Source of the DNA: Diorhabda sublineata | Lineage: Eukaryota; Arthropoda; Insecta; Coleoptera; Chrysomelidae | NCBI RefSeq assembly: GCF_026230105.1 | Contig: NC_079485.1 | Location: 28,501,572-28,565,571 of the forward strand | Direction of reading: 5' to 3' | Length of the DNA: 64,000 nucleotides | Shown: positions 1 through 12,085 of the stretch, one piece after another | Layout of the letters: every line of letters starts with the position of its first letter | Position numbering within the stretch: position 1 is the stretch's first letter | The notes under the pieces: model-generated | What the model saw: only the letters and a program-made list of their open reading frames with translations | What the model was told of the DNA's origin: nothing | The model's database searches: none | Position numbers and translations under genes: made by a program

Positions 1-1634
1 ATTATTGTCAAAATTAATAAAAATTTCGAAAACAATTTCTAATTTCAATTCACTTCTTCTTCATCATCGTCTCTTCTTCTTTTTCAACATGTGTTTCCAA
101 GTCATTCATGATTATTGTGTCAAAGATTCTATCATTATTAATATCGATCTGACATGGTATAGCATTGAGACGAGATTGTCCATTACACTGGCCGCAAGCA
201 CTGTAACCCGCTTTCCTGCATCACATCTTGAGCCACAGCCACTTTTGCAGTTACAGAATATTGTATTGTTTAGGTTTCAAACAGCTAGTAAAGCTCCAGG
301 GCAACCAAAACTTCAAATTGAAAATCATTTGTAAAAAATACTTCAAAGGAAAAAACATGCGTTCTACTTTCGAACCTAACCTAACCCTGAATTGAGTCGA
401 AGCACACTATGGAAAAATTTGAAAGAAACGGGTTTTCGCCTGAAAAAGCATTTCAGAAAGTGTATTTTGATAGAAAGAACGATATTGTAGTATGGAAAAG
501 TACCAAAGAAGAGATATATTGTATTTGTTATAATTTTTATGCGATAACTTGCAATATAAGAGTTATCGCATAAAAATAGAAAATAGTTCTGCACCATTCA
601 TAGGAGAATAATCAGGAATTTCACTGAGACTATAAAATAGTACTCAAAAGGCATTAATTTCGTCAGCATGGAACGCAGCTTCTTCAAGAGCTCAAGGATG
701 AAAGAATGTAACGAACTCGCCCATTGATATAGACTGTGAAATCGGACCTGTTCGTTTTAATCGATGCTCATCACAAAATGATGCTGATTTTGAATGGATG
801 TCATATGAGCCAAAATGCTTTATACGAATTTGACTCAGATGATCTTGTAAGATATTGTTCAAAAACAAGCCTAAGAATTGTTAGCAACAAAACTGAATAA
901 AAAATTGTTTTCTTCAAATATTTGTGCACTTTGAGGATAAAACATCAGGACTTACACTCATGCAAGAGAGCTATATACGTTCTGCGATACAAATATGAAG
1001 TCTGATTATTTTTGGTCTCTCATGTCATTATACAAAGTGTAGACATCAGGAAAAAGTATTAAAACGAAGTATTGTAGAACTCAATAATTAATTATTCAGA
1101 TTTTTACTTAGTAAATCCATGTTTTTTCTGTTTTACACCTACATAGCTGAACCTGAAGCTGATGAAAATTCTACATCTTCCTTGTAAGAACTTGCTGTTT
1201 TCTCTATATAATAAATGGTCAATTTTGTGATGTCAATTACGGTCCATTTATTTTCTTTCAGCCATATATCATGTGTATAATTGTTCTTTCGAATACTTGG
1301 AATTATTTTTCTTTTTTTTTTCAACTAAATTCGCTGTTTCCGCTCCGTTTGTTATGAAAAAGTTTTATTGTCGTTTTATTCTGGTGTCTGAATTCTGTAC
1401 TTGATATTCATTTCATGACTCATTCTAAATGTTTTTAGACAAATTTTTTTGCAATAAATTTGGCTCTCTCTTCATTAATGCTCATTCCACTCTCTTTTGC
1501 ATTTTCCTCCAACATTTTAAACGTTTATACGAGGGTTGCTACTAAGTTTTGAGATATGGTATTACTGATGTGAGAATGTCAAATCTGACATTGCCATCAT
1601 GAAGTTTGACATTTTTAATGGTGAACATACACAG
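1..1634. other. No gene recognised
   Basis: AT-rich sequence with only short open frames and no recognisable protein motif. A pyrimidine-rich patch lies near 50-90. The phrase TACGAGGGTTGCTACTAAG near 1529-1547 resembles the terminal sequence of mariner-type elements, but no transposase was traced next to it. Confidence 0.5.
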
Positions 1635-1955
1635 AACGTGTTGTCATTCGAGTCCCAGGACCATGTCGGAATCCAAATTGATGACAGGGAATCCATTCCT
1701 GTGAAGGTACGTTATTGTATGTAGGAGTAATTTTTCAAGGAGTTTGGACATTGTAGATAGAAAGCTTATTGGACGGTAAGATGACACGTTGCTTGGGTCT
1801 TTGCCTGGTTTACTAATCAATATGATTTGTACAGCTTTATATGATTTTGGCCAGTATCCGAGTCTCGGAATTGCATTGTAAATGTATGTTAGAATGACTA
1901 CCCCTTTTTGTGGCAGTCGGAGCCCGGTGATGTTTTCGGGTTTATTAATTTTATT
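1635..1955 (-). pseudogene. Jockey-like non-LTR reverse transcriptase fragment
   Basis: Read on the minus strand, this stretch gives about 100 codons with the N-terminal reverse-transcriptase signature of Jockey-type non-LTR retrotransposons. A segment around GYWPKS is followed by IILISKPGKDPSNVSSYRPIS and then LLEKLL, where the family normally has IPKPGKDP..SYRPISLL...KLLEK. The catalytic YADD part is absent, so this is a short remnant. Target recognition, integration and expression are not expected. The clade assignment rests on motif wording only. Confidence 0.8.
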
Positions 1956-2699
1956 TCATTGTGTACTTCTTTTGGAGTCAATGCTTATATGGGGCGTCGA
2001 ATCATGAATCGATGCATATGAACTCGAAAACAACAATCGACTGTCAACAAAATTTGTTTGCACACGAAGAACTTCGAAGCAAATAGTTCCCTGTTTTTTT
2101 GGAATAACTGGACATGTCATCACCATTCCATTAAAGCAACGTAGAACCGTAAAATCTGGATAGTATACTAGCATTTGTTTGCCAGAATTGTTCGAAAAAA
2201 TCAGGGAAACCCATCGTCAACCAAAGTGTTACGCCTTTAGGGGTTTGAACCGCAAAAGTTATCAATATATTAAGGATGGGAAACATACACCCCGTATTTT
2301 TGTTCTTTTATTATTAATAATATATGTTTTCTGTATGAATTTTGTACCGGATAAGAAATTTACATCTTACATACTATCAAATAACAGATTGAGAGTGGGT
2401 GGGTTATCTGACATCTTATTTCGATTTTTCACGAAACTTTAGCGTTATGAAATTCAAATTTTGTCGAAAAATATGTGGCTATAAATAATTCTGAATAAAA
2501 CAAAATCGATTTTTTCATAGGCGTACATTGAAAAACAATTTAAAAAAATATTTGATGTTTTTATGCAATTATTGCTTGATAGAAAGTACAGAAAAATTGA
2601 TGCCCGTCATCAATTATGTATTCGTTATCAAACAAAAAATACTACAGCTTCATGGAATAAAACTTATGTCAAAAGATGCCCAGAGAAACACTTGGAAAT
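1956..2699. other. Unassigned spacer between transposon remnants
   Basis: Short open frames occur on both strands (for example 1956-2174 minus and 2179-2442 plus), but none shows a motif I recognise. No start context, splice pattern or repeat supports a gene. Confidence 0.4.
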
Positions 2700-3565
2700 T
2701 ATTTAGCTGATGGCCATTCTTAGTTGCTCACCCGGTTCTTAGCTTACAAAGAAAAAATCGAAATTTTGGAAGTGTTGATTTGTTTTTAATATAGTCTCCT
2801 CTTAGTCCAACGAAGCTTCAAATTCTTTGACATGCCTTAAAAATACTTTTTCTCAAGGCCCTGCATTTTAGGAGGAAATCATTGGACTCAAATTTCTTCA
2901 CGGCGTGCATCTTTCCAAAGTTTAGAAACAAAAACAAACTGCACGAGTCCAAATTTTGAGACTACGGTGAATGGGACAGTAGTTCGTAGCCCAATTTAGC
3001 CATGGTGACGGCGATAATGTTGTTTTCCTATGACCCGTTTTGACTTTTTCTATGCAACCATTACCATTCCGACCGATCGCACAATATTCGCCTTCTTTCT
3101 CCCACATTCGCCGAATGAAGTCGACTATTTTTTACTATTTCTTGGCTTTAATGTGTACCAGTGGATCCATGTTCTGTCGACCTAACGAAGAAACTTCTTC
3201 GCACACCCCCCTTTTCTGGAGTGATTTCACGGTTGCCTTCTGTCTCAGCTTTCGGCAATCTGCCAATACGACAATGTGCAGTTTTCGGAGGCTCATAAAA
3301 ACTAACCTGCGATCACGTTGAAACTCGTTAAATAATTTTTGACAGTCGCTTTCGATGTAGGTCACCATACAAAGCATCCAAATGCTCTTGAGTTTCCTTT
3401 CAAAAAACAAGAATTGATTTTTCTTATATCCTCATGTGATCAAAACGAAACCAAGAGTTCGTATCAGTCTGCTAGTAACGTTCCATTGCATTTTATTCAT
3501 ATCAATGTCTTGTTGGAGACCATAAGGTTATCCCAGAACTCATTGACCTTCTTCAATTGTCTATA
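2700..3565 (-). pseudogene. Degenerate mariner transposase
   Basis: On the minus strand, 2760-3010 reads AKLGYELLSHSP, then a decayed SPDLAPSD block, then KKFESNDFLLKC and FVGLRGDYIK. This is the usual C-terminal order of mariner transposases (ELLPHPPYSPDLAPSD...KRFSSNEEV...KGDYVEK). Further minus-strand frames to about 3410 fit the region before the second catalytic aspartate, including a decayed form of the GDEKWI block. Stops and frameshifts are frequent and no clean terminal repeats were found. Confidence 0.7.
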
Positions 3566-4699
3566 AAAATGAAGTATTACAGTATTTAGTACAAGCCCTA
3601 AGCGTCAGCTTCTGTGGTGGTTTGACAGCTCTCTGTACAGTACTTATCGACATTTCTTTTGAACTTTTGTGATGTATTTTTTACGCAATTTTCTTTATTA
3701 CATAGCATTATGGTAAAGGTTTAATCATTTCGTCACTGGAAATCAATATACTTTCTTAAGGAAGACCAGGATGATTTTGTCTCATGGACTAATCCATCTA
3801 TCACTAGATGAAGAAGACCTTGATATAGGACAATTTCCTGTGCAAGGTTTGGGCGGGAAATGAGTTTTAAATGTAGTTCTGTTGAATGCGGATAATTGGG
3901 ATTTGTGAAAACTAGTATTCAAATAGGTTCCAAAGAAACCTTAGGAAACAAGCTATAATAAAGGTAATATTAAGTAAGAGAGAAATGAATAAACATTTTT
4001 GAGTTTCAACAAGTTTGAGTTAACAAGTTTCATTCCCGTTATAAGTAGAACAAACCTCATGTAATCTTTTTCAAAGTATGGATGTGAAAAAATAAGCGCT
4101 CTCTAAATAGAACGATGGTATTGATCCAGAGTTTGTTTCCTGCGCTTAATCCACGTCGGATAAGTCCATTACCAGCTCTAAATTAGCAGTTGAAAAAAAA
4201 ACATCCAAAACGAATTGCAATTTAAGGGTAAACATGCGAACGCCGCGTTAAATCCAGTACTGATTGCGAAATATACCAATTGATTCGTTTATTAATTTGC
4301 TTACGATCCTAATTGGTCGAACGTTTAACTTACTGTTATTTGTACAGGAATGCGTTTCGAAAACCTCTAATAATAAAAAACAATATTTCAGAATAACGTT
4401 CACAGAAATTTTCGTATAATACAAAACCTTGCCTACCGTTGAATCCAACAGGTATTGGTTAATAATGCAAAGTTTCCACTGGTATTAATTTTTTTTCTAT
4501 CTAACCTTGTTATAGAATATACTATAATTTCATAACTAGTGTTTGCATCAACTGCATTGTTAGGTTATATAGGTAATAAATCACTTTCTACACCTGTGTT
4601 AGTTTAGGGATTTTGCATTTAAATTGTTTTCCAAATTACCAATTTCTTGGAAGTTATCAAGCAGGCAGTTTTCTATTTACTATCCATATATCAGATTGA
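3566..4699. other. No gene recognised
   Basis: AT-rich spacer with no motif, repeat pair or splice pattern that I can support. Confidence 0.4.
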
Positions 4700-5240
4700 A
4701 ATTTCTTAACCCCTCTTAATTCATTCGCGGCCTTTCTCCTTTTGTGATCATCATATCTATTTCGACTTTGAAAGCTGCAGCCCTAAATAGGTCACATGAT
4801 CTGACGTTAAACCTAAGCCAATATGTTCTTTTCCTTCCAAAAGATATTTCTCCTACTATTATGAGCTGCAGGATCTTTTATTTTGGACCTTTCATGATGT
4901 AGCCGTCTCCATATGTCCATATTCTCAGCATCCTACGTCCCACATCTCGAGAGCTTTTAGTTTTCGCACTATGCGGGTCGAAGCTTCTACACCATACAGT
5001 AGGACTGGGAATACATAGCACCTGAGCATCAGAGTTCTTAGCTGCAAGTTAAGGTTGCGGCTTCTTATTTCTAAACAATAATCCACGGAGCAGTCAACAC
5101 TTATACCCAGTTAGTCATACCTCTCGACTCTTTCTAGTCTTTCACTTTCCACATACAGTCATTGGGCGCTTCAATGGTAGACCACATTCTCGACTAACTT
5201 TGTTGAGATTATAATGCATTTAAATTGCGCGCGTAAATTG
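4700..5240 (-). pseudogene. RTE-like non-LTR retrotransposon, C-terminal piece
   Basis: The minus strand reads NLQLRTLMLRCYVFPVLLYG, then VEAST, KLKALEMW and decayed tail motifs. In insect RTE-type elements the thumb and tail region of the reverse transcriptase carries LRIRMLRCYIFSVLLYGVEAWT..KLEAFEMWC. The similarity is strong but interrupted by stop codons. The polymerase core is not present here, so this is a truncated copy. Confidence 0.8.
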
Positions 5241-5489
5241 AATCGGTCATTTTTTTCATAAATTGGTACAACCTTTTTTAATGTTCGTGTAAAGTTTGAG
5301 GAATCGCTGAAAATGTGTTTTGGAAAGTTTACTCTAGTAAAGTGATGCATAATGAACCCATTTCATTGTTTTTTCAACATAGTTTCGTGAGTTGTGGGTA
5401 GACACTTTGAAATAAACTATCAACTCATCTTCTACACTAATGGGCATTTGGTTGAGTTAGGTATACTTGGGCTGGGTTGAGGCCTCGTG

Positions 5490-5835
5490 TATGCTGCTAG
5501 TGGGCTGGGTTCAATTTGCGATGGATCTTAACAACGTAGCTGAGAGCCGTAGGGTTATCAAATGCATCATTAATGGTTACGACACGTCGTTTCATGAATC
5601 CCAAACTGTCCAAAACTCCAGCAAATTGCGCTCTAAAAATGATCCTAAGCCATAAAAACCACCCCCAAATCGGGTGTCGCATGAATTCGTTCCAGAGGTC
5701 AAATGGCCAGTAAGGAGTACTACTTGGCCGTTTTGAAGCGTCTTTGTGGACAGATAATCCAGGAATTTATCAACATGATAATGCGCCGTCACATCCCAAG
5801 ATGATTGTGCTAAACAAGAAACGAAAGACATCGTT
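5490..5835 (+). pseudogene. Mariner transposase fragment (middle part)
   Basis: The plus strand carries decayed middle blocks of a mariner transposase: a relic of the D(E)TW block near 5570, a HEFVPEV relic of the HHEFLP block near 5680, then SKEYYLAVLKRL at 5709-5744 and a HDNAPSH block near 5779 in another frame. The order matches mariner proteins. The frame changes between blocks and neither terminus is visible. Confidence 0.75.
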
Positions 5836-6399
5836 CAAATACTTCTCGAAACTAAAAAATTCGTTTCTGTGAACACCATAGGTCCATTCAAGCCTTAAAA
5901 AGTAATTTGCTTGTTTTGGCTCATAAGTCTGGGTCAAATTCTCTCGCTAAAATTTATTTTTGAAAAATGGCTTGTTTAAATGTAGAAGTTAAACAAAATT
6001 AACTTCAAAACGATATGTGGCCAGATTTTTCCAACTAATAACATAGTTTTTACTCGATTCCCATTCTCGTTGCTGTGACTACACTCTATTTTTAGTGCTC
6101 AATAAAGGTAACTATATTAATTAGAAACATTGTGACTCGAAAACAATTTAAGCGTGTTGAATGTAATCAATATCCTTTGGGATAAAAGATTTGACGATAG
6201 TTACAGGACCGTAATTCCACCATATTCAAGGGAGTGATAAAACTTTTTGTTTTAAATTTTAAAACGCAGGATGCTGATCCCGGGAGGAAGTTATAAAGCA
6301 AAAATCTGGACATATCTAAATTAGAGTATTTGTAAAATATGACTACTTCTACTAATATTCCAAGCATTTCAGTGATGTAACATACTAGTTTTTCCAAAT
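5836..6399. other. No gene recognised
   Basis: AT-rich spacer between two mariner pieces. The open frame at 6167-6397 (minus) has no motif I recognise. Confidence 0.4.
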
Positions 6400-6552
6400 T
6401 GTGGTTTCGCTGGACGGTTGCAGGTTAACATATTCGCCTTTGAAAGTACGTAGCAATTCAGCAACCACCACGTCATTGGAGTTAAATCTCTTTTCTTGAA
6501 GCATTCTTTTGATGTCTGCAAAGACCAAGTAATCACTGGGGCTAGATTACCT
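6400..6552 (-). pseudogene. Mariner transposase C-terminal fragment
   Basis: The minus strand reads NLAPSDYLVFADIKRMLQEK followed by RFNSNDVVV, matching the third-aspartate block of mariner transposases (SPDLAPSDYxLFxxLKxxLxGKRFxSNEEV). The third catalytic position (D of PSD) is retained. Nothing upstream or downstream in frame completes the protein. The fragment ends where a short tandem repeat begins. Confidence 0.75.
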
Positions 6553-6633
6553 GGTGACGTTAATTCAAGTCCAAGTGCCTAGTGACGTGAATTCGAGTCA
6601 AGGTGCCTAGTGAAGTTAATTTAAGTCAAGGTA
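6550..6633 (+). repeat. 28-bp tandem repeat, three copies
   Basis: Three adjacent 28-bp units begin at 6550, 6578 and 6606. Each starts CCTRGTGAMGT and ends AAGTCMARGTR, with a few substitutions between units; a fourth partial unit begins at 6634. The array abuts the mariner C-terminal piece. Confidence 0.85.
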
Positions 6634-6639
6634 CCTGAT

Positions 6640-7139
6640 TAGTTTTCACAGTCCCTGACCGCCAACTCACCCAACTATAAACTATGAATATTTGAAACCC
6701 TACATTTCTTGTTTTTTGAGATATTTACAGATGAAATCAACTGTTAAGGTATTTTTTAATTATTTTTCTCTTTTCTCTTTTTTCATCCTTCAAATATATG
6801 CTGAAGTCAACTTATATTGGAAAATATATGCCTGCCTTTCGGATGGTAATTTGAATCATCATTTTATTGGACTAATGTTGGAATCTCTGAAATTAATCAA
6901 ACGCCTAGCAAGCTTTAATGCAAATATTTTAATAAAAACAAGGGGGAGTGAGGAGGTGCTCAGTATCGGAGTCAACTTTTTTCCAAATCCAATAAATTGC
7001 CTTTTTTAATAATATCATTATATAATCTCAATTTATTTTTTGTTAGATTATTGTTTAATTCTCTTTACAATAGTGCCATGACATATTTTTTTTAGATAAG
7101 CAGTTATCGAAAAATGGCGATATAATTAAAACATATCTA
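6640..7139. other. No gene recognised
   Basis: The plus-strand open frame at 6692-7009 is hydrophobic but has no recognisable family motif and no supporting context. I do not call it a gene. Confidence 0.4.
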
Positions 7140-8750
7140 CAGTGAAGGGCTGCCGCAAGGCAGAGTCCTATCACCCTTACTGTGGTCATTGGTAGTTGGT
7201 AAAACTCTCACTAGAATTAGCAGCGTTGGATTCACAGTTCTGGGCTACGCGAATGATCTCGTAGTAATAGTAAGGGACAAGCATGAAGGCATAATCTCTG
7301 CAAGGATGCAAACGAACCTAACCAAATTTAAAACCTTAGATGATGAAGAGCAACACTCAAGGAAAGAAAAGATAAGCCTAACCCTAATGTAAAATATCTA
7401 GGAGTCATCCAGAATAAAACAGTTTAGTACAATCATTTAGACAAGGTAATCTTAAAAGCAACTGCGGCTATATGGACTTGTCACAAGCTTTTTGGCAAGA
7501 CGTAGAGACTTAAGCCTAAAATGGTATATTAGCAATACGAAACAGTCATTAAATCTATGATCACATACACAGCGCTTGTTTGGTGGTCGAAAACTGAACA
7601 AACAACAGCTCACAAAAAACTGACTGAATAAGATTCAAAGGCTAATCTGGGTATAACAGGAGCAATGATAACTTGACTCACTACAACATTAGAGGCGCTG
7701 CTAAACCTGCCTCCCTTTCACCTTATAGTGAAGAAAGAGGCATTTAGCGACGCCAAAAGGTTAATCCAGACAGTAAAGTTGAACTGATAAAGCTAGAAAG
7801 CGGTGACAAACCGATGGATCAAATGTACAGCATTATGGACAAAGATATCCCATTCTAAGTGGTAATTGATGACCGCCAGTCATGGGTCAATAAAGATATT
7901 CCGTAAGCTAGCTCTTTCTGGTACCCAGATGATATGAAGCCAGTGGAAGGAGCTGGATTGGCAATTCATGCACCAAATGCAAGCTCTCCATACCATTAAG
8001 GAAATCCCTCACCATTTTTGAGGCAGAATTGCTAGGAATCAATAAATGTGCTGTGGAGTGTTTTGATAGAAACCTCTCTAGAAAGCACATTCACATTCTC
8101 TTAAATAGCCAAGCGGCTTTAAGTACATGTCTAAACTATCGTGGGAGCTTGCTAGTAGAAATAAAGTAACCCTAATGTGGCTCCAGGCTACCAGGGTATA
8201 CTAGGCAATGAGGAAGCATACAGGGTTGTCAAAAAAGGGCCATAACTCCATAATTAGGATCAGAACCATACTGTGGCCTCATGAGATACCACATAAATAA
8301 CTGAAGAGATAGCTGAATAATCAGATAAAGTCCTACTGGAGAAACACTTCAGGCCTAAGACAATCTAAAAGATTCATAACCATTTCAGCAGAAAAATTCT
8401 CGTGATGACAAGAAACTGGTTGTTGGTCTTCTGACAGGACACTGCCCAGTCAAATACCAGCTTTAGACGATAAGCATGACAGAGGATGACAATTGTAGAT
8501 TCTGCCAGTAAGCCATGGAAACAACAGAGCATCTATTCTGCGAACGTCTTGTCCAGTTAATTAAAACGCTTAAATACCTAGTAGGTCATAAAAACCACAG
8601 AAAAATAGCCTCTTTTGAGAAGAGTATACATATTTTGAAAGCAGATCAATTAAATGAAGAGTCTTGTACAAAATATCTTTTGGGTATAGGTGCAGAGTGG
8701 CTGAGAAGCCAAAATAATTTTAAACTTATGTAAATGAAAAAAAAAAAAAC
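7140..8750 (+). pseudogene. Degenerate non-LTR retrotransposon (RT C-terminus to RNase H) with A-rich tail
   Basis: The stretch begins with the reverse-transcriptase block EGLPQGRVLSPLLW (7147-7188) and continues to GYANDLVVIV (about 7243-7272), where the family has YADD; the first catalytic aspartate reads as asparagine. KYLGV near 7391, a WLQATRVY relic near 8179 (RNase H PGHxG region), a VGLLTGHCPV relic near 8440 and a TEHLFCER block near 8524 follow in the order found in Jockey/I-type elements. Many stops and frame changes lie between them. An A-rich run at 8740-8749 marks the 3' end. Confidence 0.85.
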
Positions 8751-9199
8751 GAGAATTTAATACTAAATCACTTTAAAACGCAATAACTAATATTGCTAAG
8801 AAAGTTCCGAATCAGTAGTAATTAATCTATAGAAGACACGATAAAAGTATTTTCACGAACACATAGGTCAATTATATTAATGAAATGACAGATAGCAGAG
8901 TTGTTACAAGATTAAAACCGTCAAAGGTGCAATTCTTGAACTTTTTTCTTATTAGCCACTCCTTCAATTTTCATTACCTAATCGCAGGGAAGGGCATTAA
9001 TATATTAATATTCTGGAGATATGACTGTTTTCTTTAATCCTGATTAATGGTATATACTTAATGACGTTTTGTGGAGACAGGTCAGGCGACAAAAACAAAA
9101 TGATGCATCTAGCTATTTGCAAAGGAAAATGAATATTTACTAGTATCAAGTACAATTAGATTTTGAGCTGGGTTCTTAGAGGTTTTTGTACAAAAGCTT
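8751..9199. other. No gene recognised
   Basis: AT-rich spacer after the A-rich tail of the preceding retroelement. No motif seen. Confidence 0.4.
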
Positions 9200-10390
9200 C
9201 CAGGACTATTCCATGGTTTCCAAGACTCTTCATTTTTGAAAAAATTCTCAATTATAAGAAGCTGGATGAAAATAAGGTTTCAATTACATTATTCGAGGAT
9301 TATCCCAGAAGTATCTGGTCCAACAAATAAAAACACAAACATTTTGGAAAAAATTTCAACGTTACCTCCTTTTAGCCCCATACACTTTTCCCACGGTTGT
9401 TCAATAAGTTCCATACCCTTTTTATAATAAGAATCATCAAACTCCTCACAATAGCCATTAATTGCTGACATCACCTTTCCATTGTTGGAAAATCTTACGA
9501 TACCGAGTCGTTTTTTCAAGTCTGAGAGCAGAAAATAATCCGAGGGGGGTAAATCTGGCGAATAGGTTAGCAATTCAAACTTTAATTAAATAATTTTGGT
9601 CATTGCAATAACGGATATGTGAGCTGTTGCATGGTCTTGATGAAAAAACACTTTCTTCACAGCTAAATGCGGCCGTTCTTCTTGATTTCTTCGCTCAAAC
9701 GTTGCAATAAGTTCTTTTAATGCTCGCCATTGATAGTTTCCCATTTTTCAAGATAGCCAATGAAAATTATCCCACGTCCATCCCAAAAAAACAGACGCCA
9801 TGACCCTGCCTGTGGATGGTACGATCTTTGTCTTCTTTGTAGCCGGTTCTTTCTTTTCAGTCCATTGTTTTGATTGTTATTTTGTTTCGGGTGTAAAGTG
9901 ATAGACACACGTTTGAACAATGGTTATGACACGTCGCAAAAATTCGGCTTTTTGTGAAACATTGTCAAACACTCGATGGAAACATCTTCACGACGTTGTT
10001 GTTACATTATGAACAAACGCGGCACCCATCTTGCGCACAGCTTTCTCATATCCAAATTTTCAGTTAATATGCGATGTACCGCACTTTTTGAAATGCCTAC
10101 TATGTCTGCTAGCTCACGCACTATCAGTTGATGATCATTCAGTACGGTTCTTTGGATTTTATTCAACATTTCTACGACCTACAATGCTGGTTTTCGCAGG
10201 TCGTACGGCCTCGTTTGAACTCTGCTACCCAATATTTTATTGTTGATAACGAAGGAGCAGTTTCACCCAGAGTAGTTCAAACTTTGAACATATGTTGATT
10301 GGTATCGTAATATGTCTAAGCAACTACCGCCATCTCTAGGTCAGGTCAGATTCTTCTGGGGCCATCCTCGTAATTTTCAGCATTTGATTG
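9200..10390 (-). pseudogene. Mariner transposase, long degenerate copy
   Basis: The minus strand holds most of a mariner transposase in pieces. The HTH region corresponds to about 10,050-10,250. A block with FWDGRGIIFIGYLEKWETIN (about 9,725-9,785) matches the second-domain WDxxGIIxIDYLEKGxTIN pattern. A HQDHATAH block follows near 9,630, and LTYSPDLPPSDYFLLSDLKK (about 9,510-9,570) leads on to SYYKKGMELIEQPWEKC. The frame changes several times, so no functional protein is expected. Outer ends are estimated. Confidence 0.8.
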
Positions 10391-10819
10391 AGAACAACAA
10401 TCGACAGAATAAATGATAAATTAATCACCATTAATCATTATATTATGACTTATGACTTCAGTATAAGATAAAAATAAAAGTTATAATGTTCAGTATAAGA
10501 AAATGTATTATAATGGACAATAAAAGCAGGCAATATAGTATAATGTCAGGGACGAATAAACTTGGAAAACTACAGGAAGAAAAATGTTTTTCATCGATTC
10601 ACAATACTTCCCATTCCTTTTTATTTGCCAAATAAAGCTATGAAAATATAAATTCAGAAGTAACACGTCTATCCAAACATTAGATAGTACTGAAAACACA
10701 AAAATAAGTTTGGTTTTTCTTGGAAATCTTATTCGACGCAAATAGTAAATTTCCTTCACGGCAGTTAGTACGTCCACGTACATATCACTAAATGTGGATA
10801 CCGAAAATTACTAAGAGCA

Positions 10820-11310
10820 ATTCGTGGATGAGGACCTCTTCAAGACTTAAGTGTATAAATTGTGTGCTGCTTTCCGCAAAAGTCACACAATACTGTACGC
10901 GATGTGACTGAAGAATTGGACATCAGTGTAGGTACTATTGACCGAACAATTCATGAGCTTCTGAATTTTGAGCAAAAATTCATACGCTGGGCGTTGTCTC
11001 TTGAACCAGCTCTATATTCCGGAGATTGAACGCGTGTCTATGGAGTAGACGAAGGAGGGGGTGATTGCAGTTGATTTTCGCACTGTAAACGCGCAGTATT
11101 ATAATAACCTCCTAAAAAACAAGGTAAAACCTGTCTACAGATAAAAACGATGCCCGGATTGCGATATTGCTGCAAGACAACGCCAGACCACGTACAGCTC
11201 GGCTTACGTTAAACGAATTGGGTTGGGAATCACATACTTCTTATAGACCCGATTTATTGCTATGCGACTATTATTTATTTGACACCATCTTAGAACTAGT
11301 TTCACTAAAA
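10820..11310 (+). pseudogene. Mariner remnant with internal deletion
   Basis: The plus strand reads TVRDVTEELDISVGTIDRTI (HTH region), then jumps to decayed RWxL and EGG blocks, then to a LLQDNARPRTA relic (about 11,170-11,200) and an ELGWE..SYRPDLLLCDYYLF relic (about 11,220-11,280). These match mariner N-terminal HTH, second-aspartate and third-aspartate blocks. The spacing is much shorter than in a full protein, so an internal stretch is missing. Confidence 0.7.
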
Positions 11311-11332
11311 TTGTATTTCTAAAAATCCTTAT

Positions 11333-11860
11333 ACGAGGGCCGTTTTTCTTCAATCTCCGATAGGCAATAAATAAAAAACAAGTTCATATAAAACAATAAT
11401 TTTATTACCAAAGATTGGTACACTTACGCTTACTTTTCGACAAATCACCGAAGAGATTGAGACATTTGTCATATCTGTGGAGAAGCTTTACAATACCGTC
11501 GTCAAAGAAAGTTACCACCAATGAATTCAAGTAGAGTACAAGACAGACATTGAAACTTCTGGAAATTCTGTAGACAAAGCAGTAATGGTGAATCCATTCT
11601 ATCAACTTGTTGCACCAGATCATATGAAACGACATATTTGCGTCCTTGGCTCCTTTCATCATCATTACGGCCATCTTTAAATTTTCTCACCATTCACGAA
11701 CAACACCATCACTCATGAAGTTTTCCCCATACACACGACTCATTCTCCGATTTATTCCTGCAGCACTATGGCATTCAGTCTGTAGAAAAAGAATCACACT
11801 TGGCGGGACCATCAATAATAGAGGATATATTTACGTGGCTGCAGCATAACGCCGACTGAC
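11333..11860 (-). pseudogene. Mariner internal-deletion derivative
   Basis: The minus strand starts with INRRMSRVYGENFMSDGVVR (N-terminal HTH, about 11,690-11,760) and continues with relics of the RKFKDGR and DLVQ blocks. It then passes within about 150 bp to FFDDGIVKLLHRYDKCLNLF (about 11,440-11,500), which is the extreme C-terminus (usually EGIxKLVxRYDKCLNxxGDYVEK). The catalytic aspartates are deleted. It lies head-to-head against the plus-strand remnant at 10,820-11,310. Confidence 0.75.
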
Positions 11861-11909
11861 GCCTAAATGTCAACAATGGCGGAGTGTGTGGTGCCAGAGC
11901 TTCTAAACC

Positions 11910-12085
11910 ATACTGTCAAAATACAAATCTACACGTTGACAGAGTACGACAAAGAACGATTAGGAAGATTCGAAAGACAAGTTATGAGAAAAATAGGAGG
12001 AGTAGAGGGAAAAAATGCTATGGAGGTCCATTGTCAGGAAACCAGGATCCACATGGAGCTGTATTGCCGCGTTGTAAGATAACTC
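11910..12085 (+). pseudogene. RTE-like non-LTR fragment
   Basis: The frame reads TLTEYDKERLGRFERQVMRK followed by IGGV, matching the WTLTKKDExRLxxFERKVLRKIxG block near the C-terminus of RTE-type reverse transcriptases. Only this short block is recognisable. Confidence 0.6.
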
